Shown: positions 8,436 through 16,096 of the stretch, piece by piece | How positions within the stretch are numbered: position 1 is the stretch's first letter | Layout of the letters: every line of letters begins with the position of its first letter | Assembly: GCF_004137345.1 (NCBI RefSeq) | Contig: NZ_SDWV01000003.1 | Location: 62,001 to 126,000 of the forward strand | Direction: 5' to 3' | Length of the DNA stretch: 64,000 bases | Origin: Nocardioides zhouii | Lineage (GTDB): Bacteria > Actinomycetota > Actinomycetes > Propionibacteriales > Nocardioidaceae | The notes under the pieces: model-generated | What the model saw: only the letters and a program-made list of their open reading frames with translations | Databases searched by the model: none | Told to the model about the DNA's origin: nothing | Position numbers and translations under genes: made by a program

Positions 8436-9197
8436 TCAGACGAGCAGGACCACCAGCGCGGTCACGCCGACGACGGCGATCACGGCCCGCAGCAGGCCGG
8501 GCGGCAGTCGGCGGCCGACCGTCGCCCCGAGCTGGCCTCCGACGACCGAGCCCAGGGCGATGAGGCCCGCGACCAGCCAGTCGATGTCCGCGGCGGCGAT
8601 GAAGACGGTCGCCGCGACGGCGTTGACGAGCAGGGCGAGGACGTTCTTGGTCGCCGTGTGCCGCTGCATCGAGTCGACCACCCCGATGCCCAGGACCGCC
8701 ATCAGCAGGACGCCCTGCGCGGCACCGAAGTAGCCGCCGTACACCCCCGTCGCAGCCACGGCCGGCCACACCCACCAGACGCCGTGGTCGGGGATGCCGC
8801 CGCGCGACTCGGCACGCGCGGCCACGGCGCGCTGGATCCGCGGCCCGAAGACGACGAGCAGCACGCCGAGCAGGATCAGCACCGGCACGATGGCGTCGAA
8901 CGCCGCCGACGGCAGCACGAGCAGCAGCACCGCGCCGACGATCCCGCCGATGAGGGACGCCGATCCCAGCCGCAGCACGCGCGAGCGCTGTCCCACCAGC
9001 TCGCGCCGGTAGCCGACGACGCCGGACAGGCTGCCGGGCACGAGCCCGACGGTGTTGCTGACGTTGGCGGTCACCGGAGGTACGCCGAACGCCAGCAGGG
9101 TCGGGAACGTGATCAACGTTCCCGACCCCACCACTGCGTTGATGGTGCCGGCCGCCACTCCTGCGAGCGTGACCAGCACGGCCTCGAGCGGACTCAC
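8436..9197 (-). CDS. TauE/SafE family sulfite/anion exporter-like membrane protein
   Basis: 253-aa integral membrane protein of the TauE/SafE family (COG0730), whose members move sulfite, sulfoacetate or related anions. About eight hydrophobic helices are visible. The first family motif is AAGTINAVVGSGTLITFPTLLAFGVPPVTANVSNTVGLVPG (residues about 16-57), and the half-repeat motif GVYGGYFGAAQGVLLMAVLG is around 155-174. It overlaps the upstream SPFH gene by 4 bp (ATGA), so it is cotranslated with it; why these two are coupled is unclear. Substrate not determinable from sequence. Confidence 0.88.
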   Translation of the reverse strand: MSPLEAVLVTLAGVAAGTINAVVGSGTLITFPTLLAFGVPPVTANVSNTVGLVPGSLSGVVGYRRELVGQRSRVLRLGSASLIGGIVGAVLLLVLPSAAFDAIVPVLILLGVLLVVFGPRIQRAVAARAESRGGIPDHGVWWVWPAVAATGVYGGYFGAAQGVLLMAVLGIGVVDSMQRHTATKNVLALLVNAVAATVFIAAADIDWLVAGLIALGSVVGGQLGATVGRRLPPGLLRAVIAVVGVTALVVLLV

Positions 9198-10312
9198 GCC
9201 GTGGGAGGCTCCCCCGCCGTGCCCTCACTCGGCGCCGGGTCGACCGGGGTCGCGCGGGTCTGGCTGGCCGACTCGGCGGCCGCGATGGCGTCCTGCACGG
9301 CCTTGCTGGTGGCGCTGAGCTCGTTGTCACCGGACGAGCGCGGCAGCTGGGGCTCCGTGGGTCCCATGTCGACGCGCGTACGCGGCGTGGCGTCCTTCGG
9401 GATACCGGCGATCTCGTGGATCGAGGAGCCGAGGCCCTCGAGGGCCTTGGTGATCTCGGACGGGATGACCCACACCTTGTTGGCGCTGCCCTCGGCGATC
9501 TTCGGCATCATCTGGAGGTACTGGTAGGCCAGCAGCGACTGGTCGGGCTGACCGTCGTGGATCGCCTGGAAGACGGTCTGGATGGCCTGGCCCTCACCCT
9601 GCGCACGCAGGATCGAGGCCTCGCGGTCGGCTTGCGCGCGCAGGATCTGCGACTCGCGGTCACCCTCGGCGTTGAGGATCTGCGACTGCTTCGAGCCCTC
9701 GGCCGTGAGGATCGCGGCCTGTCGCTGGCCCTCGGCGGTGAGGATGACGGCGCGCTTCTCGCGGTCGGCGCGCATCTGCTTCTCCATCGAGTCCTTGATG
9801 GAGGGCGGCGGGTCGATGCCCTTGAGCTCCACGCGGTTCACGCGGATGCCCCACTTGCCGGTGGCCTCGTCGAGGACGCCGCGCAGGCCGGAGTTGATGG
9901 AGTCGCGGCTGGTCAGCGTCTCCTCGAGGTCCATGCCACCGACGATGTTGCGCAGGGTGGTCATGGTGAGCTGCTCGATGGCCTGGATGTAGTTGGCGAT
10001 CTCGTAGGTCGCGGCCACCGGGTCGGTGACCTGGAAGTAGATGACGGTGTCGATAGAGACGACGAGGTTGTCCTCGGTGATCACCGGCTGCGGCGGGAAG
10101 CTCACGACCTGCTCGCGCAGGTCGATGAGGTAGCGCAGCTTGTCCATGAAGGGCACGAGGATGTTGAGGCCCGCAGGCAGCGTGGCCTTGTACTTGCCGA
10201 AGCGCTCGACGACGGCGGCGCGTGCCTGGGGCACGATCTTGACCGTCTTCGAGAGCATGACGACGACGAATACGACGACGAGCAGGAACAGGACCAACAG
10301 GGCTGTGGGCAT
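9194..10312 (-). CDS. SPFH/Band 7 (stomatin-like) membrane protein
   Basis: 372-aa flotillin/stomatin-type scaffold at the membrane, associated with lipid microdomains and membrane-protein quality control. One N-terminal helix (ALLVLFLLVVVFVVVMLSKTV) precedes the SPFH domain (PQARAAVVERFGKYKATLPAGLNILVPFMDKL to about residue 190). A long coiled coil follows, with repeated ILxAEG/ILRAQ units from about 185 to 240. The C-terminal 80 residues are low-complexity and polar. The downstream partner of an NfeD gene 48 bp upstream, which is the classic NfeD-stomatin operon. Confidence 0.93.
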   Translation of the reverse strand: MPTALLVLFLLVVVFVVVMLSKTVKIVPQARAAVVERFGKYKATLPAGLNILVPFMDKLRYLIDLREQVVSFPPQPVITEDNLVVSIDTVIYFQVTDPVAATYEIANYIQAIEQLTMTTLRNIVGGMDLEETLTSRDSINSGLRGVLDEATGKWGIRVNRVELKGIDPPPSIKDSMEKQMRADREKRAVILTAEGQRQAAILTAEGSKQSQILNAEGDRESQILRAQADREASILRAQGEGQAIQTVFQAIHDGQPDQSLLAYQYLQMMPKIAEGSANKVWVIPSEITKALEGLGSSIHEIAGIPKDATPRTRVDMGPTEPQLPRSSGDNELSATSKAVQDAIAAAESASQTRATPVDPAPSEGTAGEPPTA

Positions 10313-10360
10313 TCGGTTCTCCCCCGGGTGTGGTGTAGCGGTGGTGTGGCGGTGCCGTGC

Positions 10361-10822
10361 TCAGGACTCGAGCGTGGCCACGGGGTGGACGTAGGCCGTC
10401 GCACCCTTGATCTGCAGGATCTCGACCGTCTCACCGGGCGCGATCCTCAGGTTCTCGTCGTACGGCAGGGCGGTCCACGTCTCGCCGCCGGCCTTGATGC
10501 GACCCGCGTTGAGACCGGTGATCTCCTCGGTGACCATGCACCGGGTGCCGACCAGTTTGCCGTGGCCGAGGGACAGCTCCGGCCCGGCGTGGAGGCGCTT
10601 GATGAAGGCCGGACGTACGAGCGAGAGGGCCGCGACGGACGCGGCGAGCGCCAGCAGGATCTGCGCAACGACCGGGAGTCCGATGAGGGCGGCCACCATG
10701 CCGATCACGGCGCCGGCCGCGAGCATGGCGAGGATCAGGTCCAGGCTGAACATCTCGGCGACCCCGAGCGCGATCGACAGCGCCAGCCAGGTCTCCCAGA
10801 GGTGGTCGCGGATCCAGTCCAT
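10361..10822 (-). CDS. NfeD-like membrane protein
   Basis: 153-aa short NfeD partner of the SPFH protein. Residues about 14-82 hold three to four hydrophobic helices (WLALSIALGVAEMFSLDLILAMLAAGAVIGMVAALIG, VVAQILLALAASVAALSLV). The C-terminal OB-fold NfeD domain follows (VGTRCMVTEEITGLNAGRIKAGGETWTALPYDE, PGETVEILQIKGATAYVHP). It lacks the ClpP-like protease domain of long NfeD proteins. It is the first gene of the NfeD-SPFH-TauE operon. Confidence 0.9.
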   Translation of the reverse strand: MDWIRDHLWETWLALSIALGVAEMFSLDLILAMLAAGAVIGMVAALIGLPVVAQILLALAASVAALSLVRPAFIKRLHAGPELSLGHGKLVGTRCMVTEEITGLNAGRIKAGGETWTALPYDENLRIAPGETVEILQIKGATAYVHPVATLES

Positions 10823-10871
10823 GACCAGACCCTATCCAGTCGTGCGCAGCGCGGGCCGGACCTCGGCCCTG

Positions 10872-11678
10872 CTAATCCTGGCGGATCCGCTGCGCCGGTC
10901 GGCGGCGTGCGGCGTACCGGTCGTCGGCACGGGTCAGCAGCAGCGGCATGCCGAACGTCTCCGACAGCGTCTCGGCGGTCACGACGTCCTCGACCGGGCC
11001 GGCGTCGACCACCCGTCCCTCGCGCAGCAGCAGGGCGTGGGTGAAGCCGGGCGGGATCTCCTCGACGTGGTGCGACACCAGGACGGTGGCGGGCGAGTCG
11101 GGGTCGAGGGCGAGCTCGGACAGCGTCGCGACGAGGTCCTCGCGACCGCCGAGGTCGAGCCCGGCGGCGGGCTCGTCGAGGAGGAGCAGCTCGGGGTCGG
11201 TCATCAGCGCCCGCGCGATCTGCACCCGCTTGCGCTCGCCCTCGCTCAGCGTGCCGAAGGTGCGCTCGGCCAGGTGGCTCGCGCCCACCTCGGTGAGGAG
11301 CTGGGCGGCGCGGTCGTGGTCGAGGTCGGCGTAGTGCTCACGCCACCGACCGACCACGCCGTAGGACGCGGAGACGACCACGTCGCGGACCAGCTCGGAC
11401 CGGGGGATCCGGTCGGCCAGCGCGGCGCTCGTCAGCCCGATGCGCGGGCGGAGGTCGAAGACGTCGGTGGTGCCGAGCACCTCGTCGAGGATGCCGGCCA
11501 CGCCGGCGGTCGGGTGAAGCTGTGCAGCGGCCACCTGGAGCAGCGTCGTCTTGCCGGCGCCGTTGGGCCCGAGGACCACCCAGCGCTCGTCCTCCTCGAC
11601 CTCCCAGCTGACGTCATCGAGCAGGAGGGACCGGCCACGGCGCACGGTGACCCCTGCGAACTCGATGACCGCGACCAT
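10872..11678 (-). CDS. ABC transporter ATP-binding protein
   Basis: 268-aa stand-alone ATPase. Walker A GPNGAGKTT is near residue 36, the signature LSEGERKRVQIARAL replaces LSGGQ, Walker B is LLLLDEPAAGLDLGG, and the H-loop is VLVSHHVEEIP. The LSEGE signature and the absence of a neighbouring permease place it in the YlmA/MutS2-like COG1119 group, for which no transport substrate is established. The start is ATG 11678; longer upstream open sequence on this strand is only the complement of the gene at 11769. Confidence 0.88.
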   Translation of the reverse strand: MVAVIEFAGVTVRRGRSLLLDDVSWEVEEDERWVVLGPNGAGKTTLLQVAAAQLHPTAGVAGILDEVLGTTDVFDLRPRIGLTSAALADRIPRSELVRDVVVSASYGVVGRWREHYADLDHDRAAQLLTEVGASHLAERTFGTLSEGERKRVQIARALMTDPELLLLDEPAAGLDLGGREDLVATLSELALDPDSPATVLVSHHVEEIPPGFTHALLLREGRVVDAGPVEDVVTAETLSETFGMPLLLTRADDRYAARRRPAQRIRQD

Positions 11679-11754
11679 GGGCGTCACCCTATCCAGCGCG
11701 CGGGCCGCGCCCCGGCCTGACACGACGGCCGGACGGCGGCGGGATGACGGCGGG

Positions 11755-11760
11755 TAGCCT
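11755..11760 (+). promoter_or_regulatory. -10 box of a leaderless promoter (gene at 11769)
   Basis: TAGCCT ends 8 nt before ATG 11769. No ribosome-binding site is present. Confidence 0.42.
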
Positions 11761-11768
11761 CGCCCGCG

Positions 11769-12479
11769 ATGTCGACGTCCCCGCTCGCGCTCCCCCACTC
11801 CGCGGTCCTGGCCTGGTGGCTGACCGCGTGGCTGCGCGGGCACGAGCAGACCGACCACGTGCTCGACGTCCTCGCCGGTGACACGCACCTCCTCGAGGGC
11901 GGCTCGGCGCTCGACCTGCTGGCGCTCGCGCGGTCCCGCGGGGCGGCGTACGCCGGGCTCGCGCTGCCGGTCGAGGGCGATCCGCTCGGCCTCGGTGGGC
12001 CGCGCGACTTCAACGCCGCCGCGATGGACGCGGGCCAGGCGGTCGTGGCGGGCAGCCTCGGGCTGGTGCCCGAGGAGCAGGGCGAGACCGTGCAGTGGCG
12101 GGCCTTCGAGGCCGACCGACGCCAGCTGCCCGACGTGGGCGAGGCCGACCGTACGCTGCGCGAGGCGCTGCTCGGGGCGGCCGACAGCCTGGCCGGCCTC
12201 GACGTCGCACGCTGGCGCCCCGAGGCCGCCGACGCCCTGATGAACCTGCACCACCGACCGACCGTCGAGGCACCGCTCGGCACCCCGACCCGATGCGTCA
12301 ACCTGGCCGCCCGGGGGCTGCAGGCCTGGGCCATCGTCGACCTGGCGCTCGTCGACGACGGCGGCGCGCTGTCGTCGTACGAGGTCGACCAGCGCCGCGG
12401 CGTGCTGCAGCCGCTGGGTCGGGCGGCCCGTCGCGCGCTGGTCGCGGCCTGCTCGCCCGAGGTGTGGCCGGACCGCTGA
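11769..12479 (+). CDS. Conserved actinobacterial hypothetical protein
   Basis: 236-aa cytoplasmic protein I do not recognise functionally. It is Leu/Ala-rich with no membrane segment or signal. The N-terminus WWLTAWLRGHEQTDHVLDVLAG is followed by an acidic, helix-rich middle and LHHRPTVEAPLGTPTRCVNLAARGL near residue 160. Third codon positions are almost all G or C and the frame is uninterrupted, which supports real coding. A TAGCCT box lies 8 nt before the ATG. It stands between a divergent ABC ATPase and serB. Confidence 0.75.
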   Translation: MSTSPLALPHSAVLAWWLTAWLRGHEQTDHVLDVLAGDTHLLEGGSALDLLALARSRGAAYAGLALPVEGDPLGLGGPRDFNAAAMDAGQAVVAGSLGLVPEEQGETVQWRAFEADRRQLPDVGEADRTLREALLGAADSLAGLDVARWRPEAADALMNLHHRPTVEAPLGTPTRCVNLAARGLQAWAIVDLALVDDGGALSSYEVDQRRGVLQPLGRAARRALVAACSPEVWPDR

Positions 12480-12553
12480 TGTAGCACCGACGCGCCCGGT
12501 GGGCGGACGTCCCGCGGGTCCGTGGTGCGGGCAGGACTAGCCTTCCCCACACC

Positions 12554-13777
12554 ATGGAAGACCAGCCGAAGACTCTCCTGGTCACCCTCACGGGCAAGGA
12601 CCGGCCCGGCGTCACCTCCGCGATCTTCGCGGCGCTCGCGGCGGCGGGGGTCGAGGTCATCGACATCGAGCAGATCGTGCTGCGGCGCAGGCTCGTGCTC
12701 GGCATCCTGGTCACCGCACCGCGGGACTGGAAGAAGCTCCGCGACGTCATCGAGCGCACCGCGACCGATCTGGACATGAACGTCGAGGTCGACCGCGGCG
12801 CCGGCGACAACCGGAGCCGCTCCGGCGACCGCTCCCACATCACGATCATCGGCAAGCCGCTGAAGGCCTCGGCGATGGCCGCGATCGCCGGCCGGATCGC
12901 CGACTCGGGCGCCAACATCGACAAGATCGAGCGGATGGCGCGCTACCCCGTGACCGCGATCGAGCTGCACGTGTCGGGCGCACCTGCCGACCGGCTCCGC
13001 CCGCTGCTGGCCGCCGAGGCGGTCCGGCAGGGCATCGACCTCGCCGTGCAGCGCGACTCCCTGCACCGCCGCGGCATCCGGCTGATCGTGATGGACGTCG
13101 ACTCGACCCTCATCCAGGGTGAGGTGATCGAGATGATCGCCGCCCATGCCGGTCAGGAGGCCGAGGTCGCGCGGGTGACCGAGGCGGCGATGCGCGGCGA
13201 GCTCGACTTCGAGACGTCGCTGCGCGAACGAGTGGCGCTGCTGGCCGGTGTGCCCGCGACCGCCCTCGACGAGGTCTACGACGCGATCGAGCTCGCCCCG
13301 GGTGCCCGGACCATGGTCCGTACGCTCCGGCGGCTGGGCTACCGCTTCGCGATCGTGTCGGGCGGCTTCACGCAGATCACGGACCGCCTCGCCGCGGACC
13401 TCGGCATCCACTTCGCCCGCGCCAACGAGCTCGAGATCGTCGACGGTGTTCTCACCGGCCGCATCCTCGGCGAGGTCGTCGACCGCGCCGGGAAGGCCGT
13501 CGCGCTGCGGGAGTTCGCGACGGAGGTCGGCGTGCCGCTCGACGCCGTGATCGCGATCGGCGACGGCGCCAACGACCTCGACATGCTCAACGCGGCCGGG
13601 CTCGGCATCGCGTACAACGCCAAGCCGGTCGTACGCGACGCGGCGGACACGTCGGTCAACGTCCCCTACCTCGACGCGATCCTCTACCTGCTCGGCATCT
13701 CCCGCGAGCAGATCGAGGACGCCGACGCGGCGGTCGGGATCGTCACGCCTGCTCCCCCACTGGGCCTCGACGACTGA
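12554..13777 (+). CDS. serB: Phosphoserine phosphatase with ACT domains
   Basis: Last step of L-serine synthesis: hydrolyses O-phospho-L-serine. 407 aa. Two ACT-type regulatory regions lie at about 8-85 (LLVTLTGKDRPGVTSAIFAAL) and 95-165 (HITIIGKPLKASAMAAIAGRIADSG). The HAD catalytic domain begins with DVDSTL (Asp181 nucleophile, Asp183). Motif II is SGGF, the motif III Lys lies in RAGKAVALREFA, and motif IV is IGDGANDLDML. Domain order and length fit the mycobacterial SerB2 type, in which the ACT domains give serine feedback. Its 3' end overlaps the converging methyltransferase gene by 35 bp. Confidence 0.94.
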   Translation: MEDQPKTLLVTLTGKDRPGVTSAIFAALAAAGVEVIDIEQIVLRRRLVLGILVTAPRDWKKLRDVIERTATDLDMNVEVDRGAGDNRSRSGDRSHITIIGKPLKASAMAAIAGRIADSGANIDKIERMARYPVTAIELHVSGAPADRLRPLLAAEAVRQGIDLAVQRDSLHRRGIRLIVMDVDSTLIQGEVIEMIAAHAGQEAEVARVTEAAMRGELDFETSLRERVALLAGVPATALDEVYDAIELAPGARTMVRTLRRLGYRFAIVSGGFTQITDRLAADLGIHFARANELEIVDGVLTGRILGEVVDRAGKAVALREFATEVGVPLDAVIAIGDGANDLDMLNAAGLGIAYNAKPVVRDAADTSVNVPYLDAILYLLGISREQIEDADAAVGIVTPAPPLGLDD

Positions 13778-14540
13778 GGATCCCCACCGCAACACAGCCG
13801 CCAATGTCGTCGTCCAGCTCGACGTCGGCCTCGAGGCCCCCGGCCTGCATGGCGGCGGTCGTCAGCGCCGCCTGGGACGGACTGGTCTCGACGAGCAGCA
13901 CGCCGCCGGGCGCCAGCCAGTCGGCCGCACCGGCAGCCAGTCGACGGTGCAGGTCGACTCCGTCCGCGCCACCGTCGAGGGCGGCCCTCGGCTCGTGGTC
14001 GCGGGCCTCGGGCGGCATGTCGGCGATCCGGTCGGTCGGCACGTAGGGCGCGTTGGCCACCAGTACGTCGACCCGGCCGCGCAGGGCGGTCGGCAGCGCG
14101 GCGTACAGGTCGCCGAGGTGCGCAGCGGACGTCGGTGCGTTGAGCCGGGCGCAGTCCAGCGCGACCTCGCTCAGATCCGCCACGTGCAGCTCGACCGGGA
14201 GGTCCGCCAACGCGGCGGCCACCGGCGCGACCCCGCAGCACATCTCGACGACCACCGGCGGAGCGACCGTCCGCGGTGCCGCGACCAACATGCGCGTCAG
14301 CCGCGCGAGCAGCTCGGTGCGGCGCCGCGGGACGAAGACGCCAGGCGCGACCACGAGTCGGCGGCCCAGGAACTCGACCCAGCCGAGCACCGTCTCCAGC
14401 GGCTCACCGGCGACCCGGCGCGCGACGAGCGCCTCCAGCTCCTCAGGACCGGCCGCGGCGGCCTCCAGCAGGGCCGCCTCGTCCTCGGCCCACACGCACC
14501 CGGCGGCCCGCAGTCGGGCGACGACGTCGGGACCGCTCAC
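13743..14540 (-). CDS. Putative protein N5-glutamine methyltransferase (PrmC/HemK-like)
   Basis: 265-aa SAM-dependent methyltransferase related to PrmC, which methylates the Gln of the release-factor GGQ loop. The PrmC-type N-terminal helical domain ends in RVAGEPLETVLGWVEFLGRRLVVAPGVFVPRRRTELLA. The SAM-binding motif is degenerate (VVEMCCGVAPVAAAL). The key substrate motif NPPY of true PrmC is here NAPY (LVANAPYVPTDRI). NAPY and VEMCCG are hallmarks of an actinobacterial paralogue rather than the housekeeping enzyme, so the substrate is uncertain. GTG 14540 overlaps the upstream SixA-like gene by 4 bp (GTGA). Confidence 0.82.
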   Translation of the reverse strand: MSGPDVVARLRAAGCVWAEDEAALLEAAAAGPEELEALVARRVAGEPLETVLGWVEFLGRRLVVAPGVFVPRRRTELLARLTRMLVAAPRTVAPPVVVEMCCGVAPVAAALADLPVELHVADLSEVALDCARLNAPTSAAHLGDLYAALPTALRGRVDVLVANAPYVPTDRIADMPPEARDHEPRAALDGGADGVDLHRRLAAGAADWLAPGGVLLVETSPSQAALTTAAMQAGGLEADVELDDDIGGCVAVGILSRRGPVGEQA

Positions 14541-15082
14541 GCATCCCCTGCGTGGAAGGCCTCGAGCCGCCCCGTCCCGGGGCCGAGATCGGCCCACGGG
14601 CCCTCGACGGTGAACACGACCAGGGCCGAGGTCGGGAAGCCGCGGGTGACCATGCCGGTGGTGGCGTCCGGGTCACCCTCGCCGTCGTCGATCAGTTCCG
14701 CGACGTACGCCATGGTGGGGTTGTGGCCGATCACAATGAGCGACGTCACGGCCGGGTCGGTCTCGCGCAGCAGGTCGAAGGCGGAGTCCGATCCCGCGGC
14801 GTAGAGGCCCGCCGAGAAGTCGACGGTGGACTCGTCCCAGCCGGCCCCGCCGGAGACCTGCTCCCAGGTCTGGCGCGTGCGTACGGCGTCGGAGACGAGC
14901 GCCAGGTCAGGCGCGATCCCCTGCCCGCGCAACCAGCGCCCGGCAGCCTCCGCGTCGGCCCTCCCGCGGGATGCCAGCGGACGTTCGTGGTCCGAGGGCG
15001 CGGTCGCCTCGGCCTTGGCGTGACGCATGATGACGAGCCGTCGCGAGGCTCCGCTCCCGAGGTCCAAGCCTGACTCCTGCAT
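14537..15082 (-). CDS. SixA-type histidine phosphatase
   Basis: 181-aa histidine (phosphoglycerate mutase-like) phosphatase. The catalytic RHAKAE is at residues 20-25 (His21), followed by DHERPLASRGRADAEAAGRWL, DLALVSDAVRTRQTW (second Arg), and the C-terminal VIGHNPTMAYVAELI with the second catalytic His. This is the short SixA/phosphohistidine-phosphatase form; its substrate is not evident. ATG 15082 has AAGG about 10 nt upstream. It is divergent from cphB with about 33 bp between starts and is translationally coupled to the methyltransferase downstream. Confidence 0.88.
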   Translation of the reverse strand: MQESGLDLGSGASRRLVIMRHAKAEATAPSDHERPLASRGRADAEAAGRWLRGQGIAPDLALVSDAVRTRQTWEQVSGGAGWDESTVDFSAGLYAAGSDSAFDLLRETDPAVTSLIVIGHNPTMAYVAELIDDGEGDPDATTGMVTRGFPTSALVVFTVEGPWADLGPGTGRLEAFHAGDA

Positions 15083-15102
15083 CGGCCCACCCTTGCAGCC
15101 GC

Positions 15103-15108
15103 TAGCCT
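15103..15108 (+). promoter_or_regulatory. -10 box of a leaderless promoter (cphB-cphA operon)
   Basis: TAGCCT ends 7 nt before ATG 15116. It is probably the promoter for the whole cyanophycin operon. Confidence 0.48.
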
Positions 15109-15115
15109 GCCTGTC

Positions 15116-16096
15116 ATGCCCAGCGGACCACTCATGATCATCGGTGGTGCCGAGGACAAGGTGCGCAAGCCGACGATCCTCAAGCACTTCGTCGCCCTGA
15201 GCGGTGGTCCGGACGCCCGGATCGCCGTCATCCCGACAGCGTCTTCCCTGGGGCGGGAGGTGGTCGATGTCTACGACGCGCTCTTCTCCAAGTTCGGCGC
15301 GGCGCGCGTCGACGCCGTACGTCCGGAGTCGCGCGAGCAGGCCCACGACCCCGCACTGGTCAAGGCGCTGGACGAGGCGACCGGCATCTTCATGACGGGC
15401 GGCAACCAGCTCAAGCTGTCGTCGATCATCTGCGGCACGCCGGTCGGAGACGCGATCCTGCGGGCCCACGACCGCGGCGCAGTGGTGGCCGGCACGTCGG
15501 CGGGGGCGAGCATCCAGTCCTCCCACATGGTGGCCTTCGGCGTCGGCGGTGCGACCCCCAAGCAGCGGATGACGCAAGTCGCCGCCGGGCTCGGACTGGT
15601 GGACTCGACCGTGATCGACCAGCACTTCGACCAGCGCAACCGCTACGGCCGGCTGCTGATGATCGTGTCCCAGAGCCCTCAGCTGCTCGGGATCGGCGTC
15701 GACGAGGACACCTGCGGACTCGTCGAGGACGTCGACGGCGACATGGTCATGCGGGTGCTCGGCAAGGGCGCCGTGACGATCTTCGACGGCGCGCGGATGA
15801 CCTCCAACGCCTACGAGGCCAAGCGGTCCTCGCCCCTCCTCGCCAGCGGCGTGATCTTCCACGTCCTCCCCGAGGGCGCCGTGTTCAACCTCTCGACCCG
15901 CACCCTGGTGCCGCAGGAGCCGGTGGTTGCCGGCGAGGACGCCGAGGAGCTCGCCGAGGCCACCCGCGACCTGCGCCAGCTCGTCCGCGACATCGCTGCG
16001 GCCGACGCCGCCCCCGCCGCGATCCGGCGGCGCCTCGCGCTGAGACGGACCCGCTCCACGCCCCCGACCACGCCCGACCAGGGAGACCCCTCATGA
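15116..16096 (+). CDS. cphB: Cyanophycinase
   Basis: Serine exopeptidase (S51 family) that degrades cyanophycin (multi-L-arginyl-poly-L-aspartate) to beta-Asp-Arg dipeptides in the cytoplasm. 326 aa. The nucleophile elbow GTSAGAS has Ser128, preceded by GIFMTGGNQLKLSSII (substrate loop). VDSTVIDQHFDQRNRYGRL carries the conserved Gln-His-Phe segment, and GIGVDEDTCGLVED follows. A C-terminal helical tail of about 45 residues is extra. The gene overlaps cphA by 4 bp (ATGA), so breakdown and synthesis enzymes are made from one message. Confidence 0.94.
   Translation: MPSGPLMIIGGAEDKVRKPTILKHFVALSGGPDARIAVIPTASSLGREVVDVYDALFSKFGAARVDAVRPESREQAHDPALVKALDEATGIFMTGGNQLKLSSIICGTPVGDAILRAHDRGAVVAGTSAGASIQSSHMVAFGVGGATPKQRMTQVAAGLGLVDSTVIDQHFDQRNRYGRLLMIVSQSPQLLGIGVDEDTCGLVEDVDGDMVMRVLGKGAVTIFDGARMTSNAYEAKRSSPLLASGVIFHVLPEGAVFNLSTRTLVPQEPVVAGEDAEELAEATRDLRQLVRDIAAADAAPAAIRRRLALRRTRSTPPTTPDQGDPS

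Noticed and set aside
11684-13804. 706-codon open frame on the minus strand
   Set aside because: Shadow of serB and the hypothetical gene at 11769, both with clear coding features on the plus strand.
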